This document shows, piece after piece, positions 19,096 to 28,064 of a stretch of DNA of 64,000 nt (within the stretch, counting starts at the first letter, position 1; every line of letters begins with the position of its first letter). The notes beneath the pieces are model-generated. The model was not told where the DNA came from. It saw only the letters and a list, made by a program, of their open reading frames with translations, and did no database searches. The translations under genes were made by a program, and so were the position numbers. This DNA comes from Bacillota bacterium (GTDB taxonomy: Bacteria > Bacillota > Clostridia > Acetivibrionales > DTU013): the NCBI GenBank assembly GCA_023433505.1, contig JAEZCO010000086.1, positions 1-64,000 on the forward strand, given 5' to 3'.

Positions 19096-19224
19096 ATGGA
19101 ATCCTATGCAGGGATGAGTCAGAAGGAAATAATAAAGAGAGTCATCGAATTCAGAGATCCGCCGCGTATTGGAATGAGATTCACAGCTGAAGGAGGATAT
19201 GACAATGGACAGGAAAAGCTTTGA
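19096..19224 (+). pseudogene. Truncated N terminus of a URO-D-family gene
   Basis: A 42-codon frame with a GTGAGG-like site upstream reads SQKEIIKRVIEFRDPPRIGM, the typical opening of URO-D/MtaA-family proteins, then runs past the next gene's start and stops at 19222-19224. The rest of the gene is absent. It looks like a deletion remnant whose 3' part was replaced by the following hydrolase gene. It might still be translated and couple to the downstream start. The family call rests on about 20 residues. Confidence 0.5.
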
Positions 19225-20659
19225 CGGAAACCGGTGGATGGTGGTCTACGGGAAATATGAAGGATTGGAGGGCTATGCGGTAAACGAGCTTTACAAGGCC
19301 GTCCAACAATACGTGCCATATATACTTACGGCGCATGATACGGAGAATGTGGAGAAATTCAAGGATTTTCACTTGATTATCATGGGGACCGGGTCCTCCA
19401 ACGGGATAGTAAAAAAGCTGGCACTGGAAGGGGTTTTCAAGCCCCAGACGCTGCGGGAAGGATATTCGATAAAAGTATGCCCAAGTTATCTGAACCCTGA
19501 AAGAAAAATGATCCTGCTTTCCGGTGCGGATGATAACGGACTGCTGTACGGAGTCCGGGATTTTGAACACTACTATGCGGACCCCGCCCGCTATACCGGC
19601 GGATATGTCTATAATACCCCCTACCGGGTTTTTGTGGACGAAATGCCCGACTTTGAAGCGTCAAGTGCTCCTGCCATACAAAACAGAGGGCTTTGGACCT
19701 GGGGACATGTAATTTATGATTACAGGAATTATATAGACAATATGAGCCGGTGGAAAATGAATATTCTTACGCTGTGGAACGATTTTGCCCCTTTAAATGC
19801 CAGGGACGTTGCAGATTATGCCCATTCAAGGGGCATAAAGGTGATCTGGGGCTATACCTGGTGCTGGGGGGAGGAGGTAGACCCCACCGATGCGAAACAG
19901 TTGGCGTATTGGACAGACAGAGTGATCAAGACTTATGAGGAGCAATATGCACGGCTTGGCGCCGATGGAATATATTTTCAAACCTTTACGGAGCATTCCG
20001 GTCCGGAAATTAAAGGGAAGTCGGCTGCGGAGCTGTCTGTGAGCTGGGTGAACCACATTGCGGGGGCCCTTCTGGAACGGCATCCGGATCTATGGATTCA
20101 ATTCGGGCTGCATGCGGAGCATGTTAAAAAGGAGTACGCCGCTTACAAAAATATTGACCCCCGTTTGAATATCACCTGGGAGGATGCCGGAAGCTTTCCC
20201 TTTCATCACAATTCCGGGCGGATGAAGGATTATGAGGCCACGCTGGCTTTCACCAATGAAATATGCAGGCTGAGAGGCGAGGCGGAGGATTTCGGCGTGG
20301 TGTGGAAAGGGATGTCAATGCTTGACTGGCCGGGCTTTGAACATCAAAAGGGCGCCTTTATTCTTGGCGAATCCAAAGAGGAGCTGATCAAGGACAAAAC
20401 CCGTGAAAAGGAATTTATATGGAAATATACCCAGGCCTATTGGACCAAACATCTGAGATATGCGCTGGAGATGGCCAAAAGCATCAAGGAAAGCGGGGTC
20501 CGGCAGACCTCCGCAGCCATGCTGGTGGAGGACGGGCTCTGGGAGGGACGGCAGTGGGGGCCGGTGGCCATGTTTGCCGAAGCTGCCTGGAATGCCGATG
20601 CCAATGCGGAAGACATCATTGAAAAACTGATGCTTACCCGGGACGCGGCTTTTGTGTGA
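19205..20659 (+). CDS. Putative TIM-barrel glycoside hydrolase, family unassigned
   Basis: I prefer ATG 19205, eight bases after AGGAGG; ATG 19199 is only two bases from it. The protein has about 484 residues. Residues 1-120 resemble the small alpha/beta domain that precedes GH20 and GH67 catalytic barrels (GADDNGLLYGVRDFEHYY). The rest looks like a barrel: NRGLWTWGHVIYDYRNYID, WKMNILTLWNDF, HSRGIKVIWGYTW, and DGIYFQTFTEHSG with a possible acid residue Glu. I could not place it in a named family. It lies between GH38 and GH20 and probably acts on the same glycan. Confidence 0.7.
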   Translation: MDRKSFDGNRWMVVYGKYEGLEGYAVNELYKAVQQYVPYILTAHDTENVEKFKDFHLIIMGTGSSNGIVKKLALEGVFKPQTLREGYSIKVCPSYLNPERKMILLSGADDNGLLYGVRDFEHYYADPARYTGGYVYNTPYRVFVDEMPDFEASSAPAIQNRGLWTWGHVIYDYRNYIDNMSRWKMNILTLWNDFAPLNARDVADYAHSRGIKVIWGYTWCWGEEVDPTDAKQLAYWTDRVIKTYEEQYARLGADGIYFQTFTEHSGPEIKGKSAAELSVSWVNHIAGALLERHPDLWIQFGLHAEHVKKEYAAYKNIDPRLNITWEDAGSFPFHHNSGRMKDYEATLAFTNEICRLRGEAEDFGVVWKGMSMLDWPGFEHQKGAFILGESKEELIKDKTREKEFIWKYTQAYWTKHLRYALEMAKSIKESGVRQTSAAMLVEDGLWEGRQWGPVAMFAEAAWNADANAEDIIEKLMLTRDAAFV

Positions 20660-20774
20660 GCCTCCGGACAAGGCCGTTCCATATACCGAAGACTTTTATA
20701 AACATGACGTTACGGTTAGAAAAAATGCTGAAGGAATAAACCAATACAAGGTCATTCAGGGAGGAGTGGAATGG

Positions 20775-22805
20775 ATGGATAATGGAATAAAACCGGCTTT
20801 CCGGCTCATACCCGAGCCGCAGGTTTTTATGGAGGCAGGCGGCCGGGGATTAGAAATACAAGGGCAGAAGGGTAAATCGTCAATTGAGATTGCCAAGAAA
20901 TTAATAAAAGCCAAAGACGGAATTGTAAACGAATTCGGATTTGTACTGAGCTACTGCAGTATTGATAAATTCAGCGAAATTGGCAGCATTAAGTGCAGTC
21001 CTGGATTTGACTTTTCAGAAGGATATTTTCTTTCGATAGGGCCAGAGGGGGTTTGGGTGGGTGCGGATACTGAAAAAGCGCGGTTTTATGCTGTGCAAAC
21101 CGTTGCACAAATTATCGTCGGCACAAGGGGAGAGGATATTCCTGCATTGGTCATTGAAGACTGGCCTGATTTAAAAATGAGGTGCTTTAATGTTTGCTAT
21201 CATACGGCTGTAGCAAATATGCCTTCGCTGACGCCGAATTTTGAAACCCTGCTGGACCTGGTTGAATTGTACTCCCACTTAAAAATGAATGCCCTGCTCT
21301 TTGAAGCGGAAGGATTGTTTCCCTATGAAAAATATCCGGCATTATCCAATGCTTACGCTTTCAGCCGCCAGCAGGTGGAATTACTGCGCGATACATGCCG
21401 CCGCCGCCATGTTGAAATTATTCCTCTGGTGCAGAGCCTGGGCCATGCCTATCAAGTGCTCAGACATGCTGAATTTGCGCATTTGCGGGAGCTCCCCGAC
21501 ACCTCCCAGCAGTATTGTCCCTGTAACGATGAGGTTCCTGCCTTCTATAACAGCATGGTGGAGGAGGTTATCGATGCCCTTGGGCCTATCCGGTATTTTC
21601 ACCTGGGCGGGGATGAATCACGGAGGCTGGGGAAGTGTCCAAAATGTGAAAAAAAGCTGGCAGAGCATGGTATGGGAGCCTTGTACGGTGACCATATGAA
21701 CAGGGTGGCCGGGCATTTGGTCCGGAAGGGGATAAAGCCGCTGATTTGGGCCGACATTGCAGAAGAGCATCCGGATATTTTAGCTGTTCTGGACGGGAAT
21801 ATCGGCCTGGTTTTCTGGAATTATGACATGGTTGACTGGCGGCCATATGCAATGGAACAATTTGCAGAAAGCAGCAGAATGGTAATCGGAGCGTGTGCGG
21901 CTAAATTCGGAGCGCACAGCGAATATTTGTTCCTGTATAAAAAGGCAATGCGCAATATAAGCTTAATGGCATCGGAATGCAGAAGGAACCGGCTTGAGGG
22001 CATGATGGTCACCGACTGGGTAAAGCTGGCGCCCAACGAGGTGGGCATCATTGCCAATTGCTTCGGTGCCCACGTTGCCTGGAGCTTTCACAACGATCAG
22101 AAGGAGTTTGGCAGAAGCTTTTCATCCCTGCTCTTTGGTCTGGAAACAGAGGGAATGGATGAAGTTTTCAAGCTTTTGTCGGAAATCAGCCTGAGGAAAA
22201 AGGATGTTCTGAATAATTTCTGGGCTGCGCCGTACAGCGACCTGAATGAGGGCTTCATGGCGGACTGGCTGGACCGGTTTGACTGGTCGGGCAGGGATTT
22301 TAACATATTGATGAGAAAATACACCAACCAGGAAAGCCTCCCTCAAGTATTCGCACAGCTGGAGAAGGCCAGGACAAACGCGGAGAAAGCCATTGCCGTT
22401 CTTGACGGTCTCAGCGGAAATGTCTTGTACAAGAAGGACGTTTTTGATGTCATAGCGCTGGCAGGTAAAATGCAACATTTTAAATGCAGTGTGGGTATTG
22501 CGCTGAGCAAGGCGGTGAGATTGCTGAAATTCCCCGTGCCGGGCGATTCTACCGAACGGATGGCTGCCGCCGGAGAGCTTGATGCTGTTGCCGATTGCTG
22601 GCGGCTATTGCGGGAAGATGCCTATAAGGTATTAATTAAAGGCACGTTTAAGGAGAATCTGGATATCTGCATTGATTTTAAATTTGATCCGGATATTTTG
22701 AAATTCCTTACAGGGTATTCCGATATACTGAAAAGCGGGAAACAGCTTCAGGGGTTGTTTGATTTCAGTCTATACCCTGACAGGACGGGCGTTGCAGATG
22801 AATAA
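20775..22805 (+). CDS. GH20 beta-N-acetylhexosaminidase-like hydrolase
   Basis: ATG 20775 sits eight bases after AGGGAGGAG and gives 676 residues. The frame stays open for 41 more codons upstream to 20652 without a start signal. The small GH20b-type domain (ARFYAVQTVAQII) is followed by the catalytic barrel with PLVQSLGHAYQVLRH and FHLGGDES, whose Asp-Glu pair is the GH20 substrate-assisted catalytic signature. It lacks a secretion signal. GH20 enzymes release terminal GlcNAc or GalNAc, which fits the PfkB and SIS genes that follow at once. Confidence 0.88.
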   Translation: MDNGIKPAFRLIPEPQVFMEAGGRGLEIQGQKGKSSIEIAKKLIKAKDGIVNEFGFVLSYCSIDKFSEIGSIKCSPGFDFSEGYFLSIGPEGVWVGADTEKARFYAVQTVAQIIVGTRGEDIPALVIEDWPDLKMRCFNVCYHTAVANMPSLTPNFETLLDLVELYSHLKMNALLFEAEGLFPYEKYPALSNAYAFSRQQVELLRDTCRRRHVEIIPLVQSLGHAYQVLRHAEFAHLRELPDTSQQYCPCNDEVPAFYNSMVEEVIDALGPIRYFHLGGDESRRLGKCPKCEKKLAEHGMGALYGDHMNRVAGHLVRKGIKPLIWADIAEEHPDILAVLDGNIGLVFWNYDMVDWRPYAMEQFAESSRMVIGACAAKFGAHSEYLFLYKKAMRNISLMASECRRNRLEGMMVTDWVKLAPNEVGIIANCFGAHVAWSFHNDQKEFGRSFSSLLFGLETEGMDEVFKLLSEISLRKKDVLNNFWAAPYSDLNEGFMADWLDRFDWSGRDFNILMRKYTNQESLPQVFAQLEKARTNAEKAIAVLDGLSGNVLYKKDVFDVIALAGKMQHFKCSVGIALSKAVRLLKFPVPGDSTERMAAAGELDAVADCWRLLREDAYKVLIKGTFKENLDICIDFKFDPDILKFLTGYSDILKSGKQLQGLFDFSLYPDRTGVADE

Positions 22806-23943
22806 CCAATTTCTAAAGCAAGATGCGATGGAGGAAGTTGTAAGAATCCTTGAAATCAGAGGTTCAAGCCTGAAACATCGAAAATGCTGTATAGGTTTTG
22901 ATGGCTATATCGATACGCTTTTCCGTATCATCAAGTCCAGAGAAAATAACGGGACATTGGGTTTCTATAATACCATCGAAGAATTTGGTGAGCGGATTTT
23001 GAAGGCTTCCGGAAAGAGTGCCGACACCGGAATTTATCCGGTTCAGCAGCGGGCCGGCGGGAATGCGCCCATATTTGCAAACACCCTCTCCACGCTTGGG
23101 ACGGCCGCCCGATGTATCGCGCTTATGGGATACCCCGAAATCAAAGGGCCCTTTGCCGGGCTTTCTTCTGACTGTGAGCGCATAAGCCTGGGGGAACCCT
23201 GTGAAACCTATGCATTTGAGTTTGATGACGGAAAGCTTATGTTCGGGAATACGGCGAATGCGGATGAATTATCCTGGAACGGACTTATAAATCGTGTCGG
23301 ACTCGAAAGGCTGAAAGAAATTTTTGCTGAGAGTGAGCTGGTAGGACTAGTGAATTGGAGCGGTCTTGCCGGTATGAACGGAATTTTGGACGGCATTGTT
23401 GATACGGTATTACCGGCCATAGACAGGGAGACTTTGAAAAGAAAATTATTTTTCTTTGATATTGCAGATCCTACGGCAAGGAGCAGAGAAGATTTTATGC
23501 ATCTGGCGAAGATTATGGCAAAAATCTGCGAAAAATCTTTGGTAATGCTCGGTCTGAATGAAAACGAAGCTTTGCAGATACATCAATTCGTGGCGCCGGG
23601 CAGCAGTGAAAATGATTTAATCGGCGTTTGCATGAAATTGACAGATTTTTTGGGTATTTCGGCTTTGATCGTACATTTGCGGGATGGCGCTTATGCCTTT
23701 ACAAAGAAGGGTTTTGTGGAGTCAAAGGGATTCTTCGTGGGAAAGCCGGTATTGACCACAGGCGGCGGGGATAATTTCAACGGAGGCTTTTGTACCGGGC
23801 AATTGTTGGGAATGGATATGGACCAGTCCCTGCTGCTGGGAAATGCTGTTTCGTCCTACTATGTTGCAAATGGGCGCAGCCCTGATTTAGAGAGTATAAT
23901 AACCTATATTTCAAATTTTAGCCGGGAGGTTGATCAGGAATGA
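22798..23943 (+). CDS. PfkB/ribokinase-family sugar kinase
   Basis: The ATG at 22798 overlaps the previous stop by eight bases. The 381-residue product has the PfkB ATP/anion-hole motif as TTGGGDNFNGGF near the C terminus, with the catalytic Asp, and the family's Gly-Gly pair near the N terminus (RAGGNAPIFANTL). The N-terminal CIGFDGYIDTL segment is unusual for ribokinases. It should phosphorylate a monosaccharide released by the upstream hydrolases. Together with the SIS gene, an amino sugar is likely; which one cannot be read from sequence. Confidence 0.85.
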   Translation: MNNQFLKQDAMEEVVRILEIRGSSLKHRKCCIGFDGYIDTLFRIIKSRENNGTLGFYNTIEEFGERILKASGKSADTGIYPVQQRAGGNAPIFANTLSTLGTAARCIALMGYPEIKGPFAGLSSDCERISLGEPCETYAFEFDDGKLMFGNTANADELSWNGLINRVGLERLKEIFAESELVGLVNWSGLAGMNGILDGIVDTVLPAIDRETLKRKLFFFDIADPTARSREDFMHLAKIMAKICEKSLVMLGLNENEALQIHQFVAPGSSENDLIGVCMKLTDFLGISALIVHLRDGAYAFTKKGFVESKGFFVGKPVLTTGGGDNFNGGFCTGQLLGMDMDQSLLLGNAVSSYYVANGRSPDLESIITYISNFSREVDQE

Positions 23944-24980
23944 ACGGATTTCTTAAGGATGTAATAAGTCAGCCTGAAAGTTTGCGGAAAGCAATCGAAG
24001 GCTATTTGTCCGGGGACAATGCAAAGAGGATGGATGAGATCGCGGACCTTGGCTTTGAAAAAGTGGTTTTTACAGGAATGGGAAGTTCTAATTTTTGCAA
24101 CGGCAGCGCTGAAATCCTGCTGAATAACAGCGGATTCACTTCCATGGTGAAATCTACGGGACAGCTTCTTTACTATGAGACCGGATTGCTTCGCCGGGAC
24201 ACACTTTTCATTCTGGTATCCCAATCGGGTGAAAGCGCTGAAATAGTAAGGCTTTTGGATAGTATCCCTCCCTTTTGCACAATTGTGGCGGTTACAAACA
24301 ATGGAAACAGCACTCTTGCGAAAAGGGCAAACTATCTTTTCCATATGAATGTTGAGGAGGAAGAAGCCGTTTCGACCAGGACCTATCTTGCAGCCCTGGT
24401 CCTTCAGGACCTTCTTGCCGCTTCCATTGCGAAATGCAGAAATGAAATATTTGTAGAAGGAATCCGGGCATCTGTGGAAGGTCTGGCCAGCTTTCTGGAG
24501 GGATATGAGGAGGTCTACGGACAGTTGAAGGATTTCCTTAAAGAAGCCTCCTACCTTTGTCTGGCAGGCCGTGGACATTCAATGGCGACAGTACGCTCCG
24601 GTGCATTATTTATCCGGGAAGTGGCCAAATTTCCCGGAATCGATTTTGACAGCGCCGAGTTCAGGCACGGTCCCTTTGAAATGGTGCAGCCGGGTTTCCA
24701 TGGCATGATTTTTGCCCCGGGAGGCCCCTCCTATGAATTAAATTGCAGGCTGGCTTCCAATATTGCAGAAAAAGGCGGGAAGGTTGTTTTGGTAACCAAC
24801 CGGCCTACTGGGAGGGCAAGCGACAAAATTCTGGTCCTGGAACAAAAGAAAGTACCGGAAATGCTGGTCCCCATCCCCGAAATAGCACCCGTACAGCTAG
24901 CTGCAGCCGGTCTCGCGGAAATTCGGGGGTTTGAGGCAGGCAAATTCAGATGGTCATCCAAAGTGACACGGTTTGAGTAG
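23940..24980 (+). CDS. Double-SIS sugar-phosphate isomerase/deaminase
   Basis: ATGA overlap couples it to the kinase gene. The 346-residue protein has two SIS domains: FTGMGSSNF and LVSQSGESAEIVR in the first, LAGRGHSMATVRSGALFIRE and DSAEFRHGPFEM in the second. This is the layout of the isomerase half of GlmS and of stand-alone FrlB/AgaS/GlmD-like deaminases; the glutaminase domain is absent. Likely reaction: isomerisation and deamination of a hexosamine-6-phosphate. It ends the glycan operon. Confidence 0.87.
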   Translation: MNGFLKDVISQPESLRKAIEGYLSGDNAKRMDEIADLGFEKVVFTGMGSSNFCNGSAEILLNNSGFTSMVKSTGQLLYYETGLLRRDTLFILVSQSGESAEIVRLLDSIPPFCTIVAVTNNGNSTLAKRANYLFHMNVEEEEAVSTRTYLAALVLQDLLAASIAKCRNEIFVEGIRASVEGLASFLEGYEEVYGQLKDFLKEASYLCLAGRGHSMATVRSGALFIREVAKFPGIDFDSAEFRHGPFEMVQPGFHGMIFAPGGPSYELNCRLASNIAEKGGKVVLVTNRPTGRASDKILVLEQKKVPEMLVPIPEIAPVQLAAAGLAEIRGFEAGKFRWSSKVTRFE

Positions 24981-25067
24981 CTTACCTGCAGCAAGAGAAT
25001 TGGGTAAATAGCCATACTCTTCCAATCCTGTCTCATATACCTTTGTATCGACAGAGTACGACTTAGG

Positions 25068-25165
25068 AGTACTGCAAATATTACTTCCCGTTTTTCTGAA
25101 AATGCCGGCACTCTAAGACTGCATTTTTAGAAATCTATACGGGAAGTTATATTTGTACCAGTACT
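25068..25165. repeat. 98-bp imperfect palindrome
   Basis: The 429-base gap before ddl holds no gene but contains a long inverted repeat. AGTACT at 25068 pairs with 25160-25165, ACTTCCCGT (25083-25091) with ACGGGAAGT (25139-25147), and TTTCTGAAAATGC (25093-25105) with 25121-25133 allowing one G-T pair. The loop is 15 bases. It lacks a T-run. Parts of its left arm (ACTGCAAATATTA and TTAGGAGTACTGCAA) recur at 58702-58730 in another hairpin, which suggests a small family of palindromic repeats. Confidence 0.6.
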
Positions 25166-25330
25166 TACGGGACGCTCTTCAATAACCGCAATTACCATTG
25201 AAATTGCGGAAGATAAGGTTTATTTATTTCCATCAATTCTCTGTAAATATTCTCATTTTTCCTTATCGCCCAAAGAATACCGGAAGCTTTATAGATAAAT
25301 ATCCATCCAAAAAATTGGATTTATCCTGCC

Positions 25331-25359
25331 TTGAAGTTGTGGTACTTAAATAGTAAAAT
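25331..25359 (+). promoter_or_regulatory. Probable sigma-A promoter for ddl operon
   Basis: TTGAAG at 25331-25336 and TAAAAT at 25354-25359 are separated by 17 bases, about 50 bases before ddl. The match to consensus is fair rather than strong. Confidence 0.45.
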
Positions 25360-25409
25360 AGTAAATATATTTATGATGTGACATTTGGAATGAAATGAGG
25401 CATTGAAAA

Positions 25410-26576
25410 ATGAAGGATAAGAAGCGGATCGCGGTGATTTTTGGCGGCCAATCCTCGGAACATGAGGTATCAAGAGTGTCTGCCGAATCGGTTCTAAAAA
25501 ATATAGATCAGGAGAAATACGAAGTAGAAATGCTTGGCATCACCAGGGACGGCAGATGGCTTTCCTACGACGGGCCGGTAGGGCTCATCGGGACCGGCGA
25601 ATGGCAGGCTCTGGCGGAAGCCAGGGCTGAACTGAAGGCCGGCGGCAAAGGGTTGTTGAACTCCGGAGAATGCGGTGAACTTTCTGCCTGCGCAACAAGC
25701 GCCATTGACAGCTCAGCCAGGGGGATTTTGAAGGCAGCGGGCGTGGAAAGGGAAGATAAAAAAATTGACGTGGTATTTCCCGTGCTGCACGGATGCAATG
25801 GGGAAGACGGTACAATACAGGGGCTGTTCGAGTTGGCCGGCATACCTTATGTGGGCTGCGGTGTAATGGGCTCGGCCCTTGGCATGGATAAGGGTTTTGC
25901 AAAAATCGTCTTTGAGAAGGAAGGGATTCCCCAGGGGAAATATATCGTATTCAGCCGAAAACAGATCAGCCAGGATGTGGACAGCCTTGTCGGCCAGGTT
26001 GAAGCTTTGCTGACGTACCCCTGTTTTGTGAAGCCTTCCAATGCAGGCTCGTCGGTAGGGGTAAGCAAGGCCCATGACAGGCAGGAATTGATGGAAGCTC
26101 TGAACTATGCCGCAAGATATGACCGGAGGGTGCTGGTTGAAGAATTCATCGACGGCAGAGAGGTGGAGTGCGCAGTCCTTGGAAATGATGAGCCTTTAGC
26201 CTCCACCGTGGGTGAAGTGGTACCCTGCAACGAATTTTATGACTATGAAGCAAAATATAGCAGCGGAGACAGCTCCACCATCATCATACCGGCACGGCTG
26301 CCGGATGAGGTGATCCGGAAAATCAGGGATTATGCGGTCAGAGCATTTAAGGCGCTGGACCTGGCGGGGCTCTCCCGGGTGGATTTCTTTGTTCACAAGG
26401 ATACCGGGGACATCTTTATCAATGAAGTCAACACCCTTCCGGGTTTTACCAGCATCAGCATGTATCCCAAGCTCTGGGAGGCTTCAGGAATTCCATATTC
26501 AAAGCTGATTGAGAAGCTCCTTGACCTGGCGGTAGAACGTTTTGAGGACAGCAAAAGAGAAATTGGCGGCAAATGA
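25410..26576 (+). CDS. ddl: D-alanine--D-alanine ligase
   Basis: The 388-residue enzyme joins two D-alanines for peptidoglycan precursor synthesis using ATP. Family blocks are plain: VIFGGQSSEHEVS at the N terminus, VFPVLHGCNGEDGTIQGLFE, KPSNAGSSVGVSK, and the C-terminal ARLP and NEVNTLPGFTSISMYPKLW with the Mg-binding acidic residues. The ribosome binding site is weak (GAGG). It is followed after 24 bases by murI, so two cell-wall amino acid genes are together. Confidence 0.96.
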   Translation: MKDKKRIAVIFGGQSSEHEVSRVSAESVLKNIDQEKYEVEMLGITRDGRWLSYDGPVGLIGTGEWQALAEARAELKAGGKGLLNSGECGELSACATSAIDSSARGILKAAGVEREDKKIDVVFPVLHGCNGEDGTIQGLFELAGIPYVGCGVMGSALGMDKGFAKIVFEKEGIPQGKYIVFSRKQISQDVDSLVGQVEALLTYPCFVKPSNAGSSVGVSKAHDRQELMEALNYAARYDRRVLVEEFIDGREVECAVLGNDEPLASTVGEVVPCNEFYDYEAKYSSGDSSTIIIPARLPDEVIRKIRDYAVRAFKALDLAGLSRVDFFVHKDTGDIFINEVNTLPGFTSISMYPKLWEASGIPYSKLIEKLLDLAVERFEDSKREIGGK

Positions 26577-26600
26577 AGCATAACGGGGGATTTGGGGATT

Positions 26601-27413
26601 ATGGACAACAGACCGATAGGCGTTTTTGATTCGGGACTGGGAGGACTTACTGTATTAAAAGAGGTCATGAAGCTGCTGCCCGGCGAGAGTGTGGTATATT
26701 TCGGAGACAGCGGAAGGGCGCCTTACGGCACAAAGTCCAAAGAAACAGTGATCAAATATACTTTTCAAAACATACGGTTCTTATTGAATCAGGATATAAA
26801 GATGATCGTCATTGCCTGCAACACCATGAGTGCTTTCGGGTACAATCTGGTAGTCAAAAACTTTGACATACCCATCATCGATGTCATACAGCCGGGAGCC
26901 CTGACAGGGGTACGTGAAACAAAAAACAAAAAACTCGGGATTATAGGGACAACCGCAACAATTAACAGCGGCGCTTATGAAGAGGCTGTCAACGGCATTG
27001 ACTGCGCAATCGAAACCTTTTCAAAAGCATGCCCGCTGTTTGTGCCTCTGGTGGAAGAAGGCACGGAATGGTGGAACAATGACATTGCCGTGCGGGTAGC
27101 CGAGGAATATCTGACGCCGTTAAAGGAAAGCGGGGTAGACACGCTCATCCTGGGCTGCACGCATTATCCGCTCCTATACGATACCATATCCCACGTTATG
27201 GGCGAGGAAGTGAAGCTCGTAAGCTCGGCGCTGGAGATGGCAAAAGTCGTGAAGAATACCATCGCGGAGCACGATATGCAAAGGAATCAACAGCTAAAAC
27301 CGGTTTACAGGTTTTATACCAGCGACAGCGTTGAAAAATTCGAACCGCTGTGCAGCGCCATATTGGGGACGAAAATTACCTCCGCCGAAAGAGTGGATAT
27401 TGAGAAATACTGA
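26601..27413 (+). CDS. murI: Glutamate racemase
   Basis: The start is ATG 26601 with GGGGATTTGGGG upstream; an in-frame ATG at 26592 is also possible. It has about 270 residues. DSGLGGLTVLKE opens the protein, and the two catalytic cysteines are in IACNTMSA and LGCTHYPLL. It supplies D-glutamate for peptidoglycan. It follows ddl closely and probably shares its transcript. Confidence 0.96.
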   Translation: MDNRPIGVFDSGLGGLTVLKEVMKLLPGESVVYFGDSGRAPYGTKSKETVIKYTFQNIRFLLNQDIKMIVIACNTMSAFGYNLVVKNFDIPIIDVIQPGALTGVRETKNKKLGIIGTTATINSGAYEEAVNGIDCAIETFSKACPLFVPLVEEGTEWWNNDIAVRVAEEYLTPLKESGVDTLILGCTHYPLLYDTISHVMGEEVKLVSSALEMAKVVKNTIAEHDMQRNQQLKPVYRFYTSDSVEKFEPLCSAILGTKITSAERVDIEKY

Positions 27414-27584
27414 ATATATGGTTATAATAAGTGCGGGAACAACCCACAGGAAGAAGGAATCAAAGGCCAGAGCAGCAGGTATTCCTTACGGGTCCGGGGA
27501 ATGTCTCCGTTTGAAGAGAAATCGGAAGATCCTAAAAATGCCGGCTGCCGGTAATCTACCGGTTGTAAGAAAGGTGAGTGCCAA

Positions 27585-28064
27585 GTGGACAAAAATGTTA
27601 TTATTTCTGTGAAAGGTACGCAAGTAGCTGACGACAGAGAGCCGAACATCATGGAATTGGTTACGGAAGGCAAGTATTACAGGCAGGATGGAGCTTATTA
27701 TGTTACTTACAATGAGAGTGAGGTTACCGGTATGAGCGGGACCATCACCACTTTGAAGGTTGCCAACGGCATCGTTACATTGATGAGATCAGGCTCCGTA
27801 AACTCCCATTTTGTTTTCCAAAGAGGGCAAAAGCATGTATCGTATTATGATACGGAGCACGGTGCATTTACCATCAGCGTCATTGCCAATGAGGTGGATA
27901 TCAAGGTAGACGACAATGGCGGTGAAATCCGGGTGGGGTACCAGATGGAGATTGATAACAGCAAAACCGGAGAAAATGATTTTCATATGTTCATAAGAGA
28001 GGCAGGACGTATCAATGACAAACATTATAGAGAACTTAAGGCAACAAATCAGGGATACAGTTGA
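27585..28064 (+). CDS. DUF1934 (YwiB-like) beta-barrel protein
   Basis: GTG 27585 follows AAGGTGAG and gives 159 residues. The sequence pattern (ITEGKYYRQDGAYYVTYNESE-like strand, GTITTLKV, HFVFQRGQKHVSYYDTEHG) matches the calycin-like DUF1934/YwiB family, which in Bacillota almost always precedes argS. The end overlaps argS by 50 bases, so the two are translationally linked. Function in the family is unknown. Confidence 0.85.
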   Translation: MDKNVIISVKGTQVADDREPNIMELVTEGKYYRQDGAYYVTYNESEVTGMSGTITTLKVANGIVTLMRSGSVNSHFVFQRGQKHVSYYDTEHGAFTISVIANEVDIKVDDNGGEIRVGYQMEIDNSKTGENDFHMFIREAGRINDKHYRELKATNQGYS

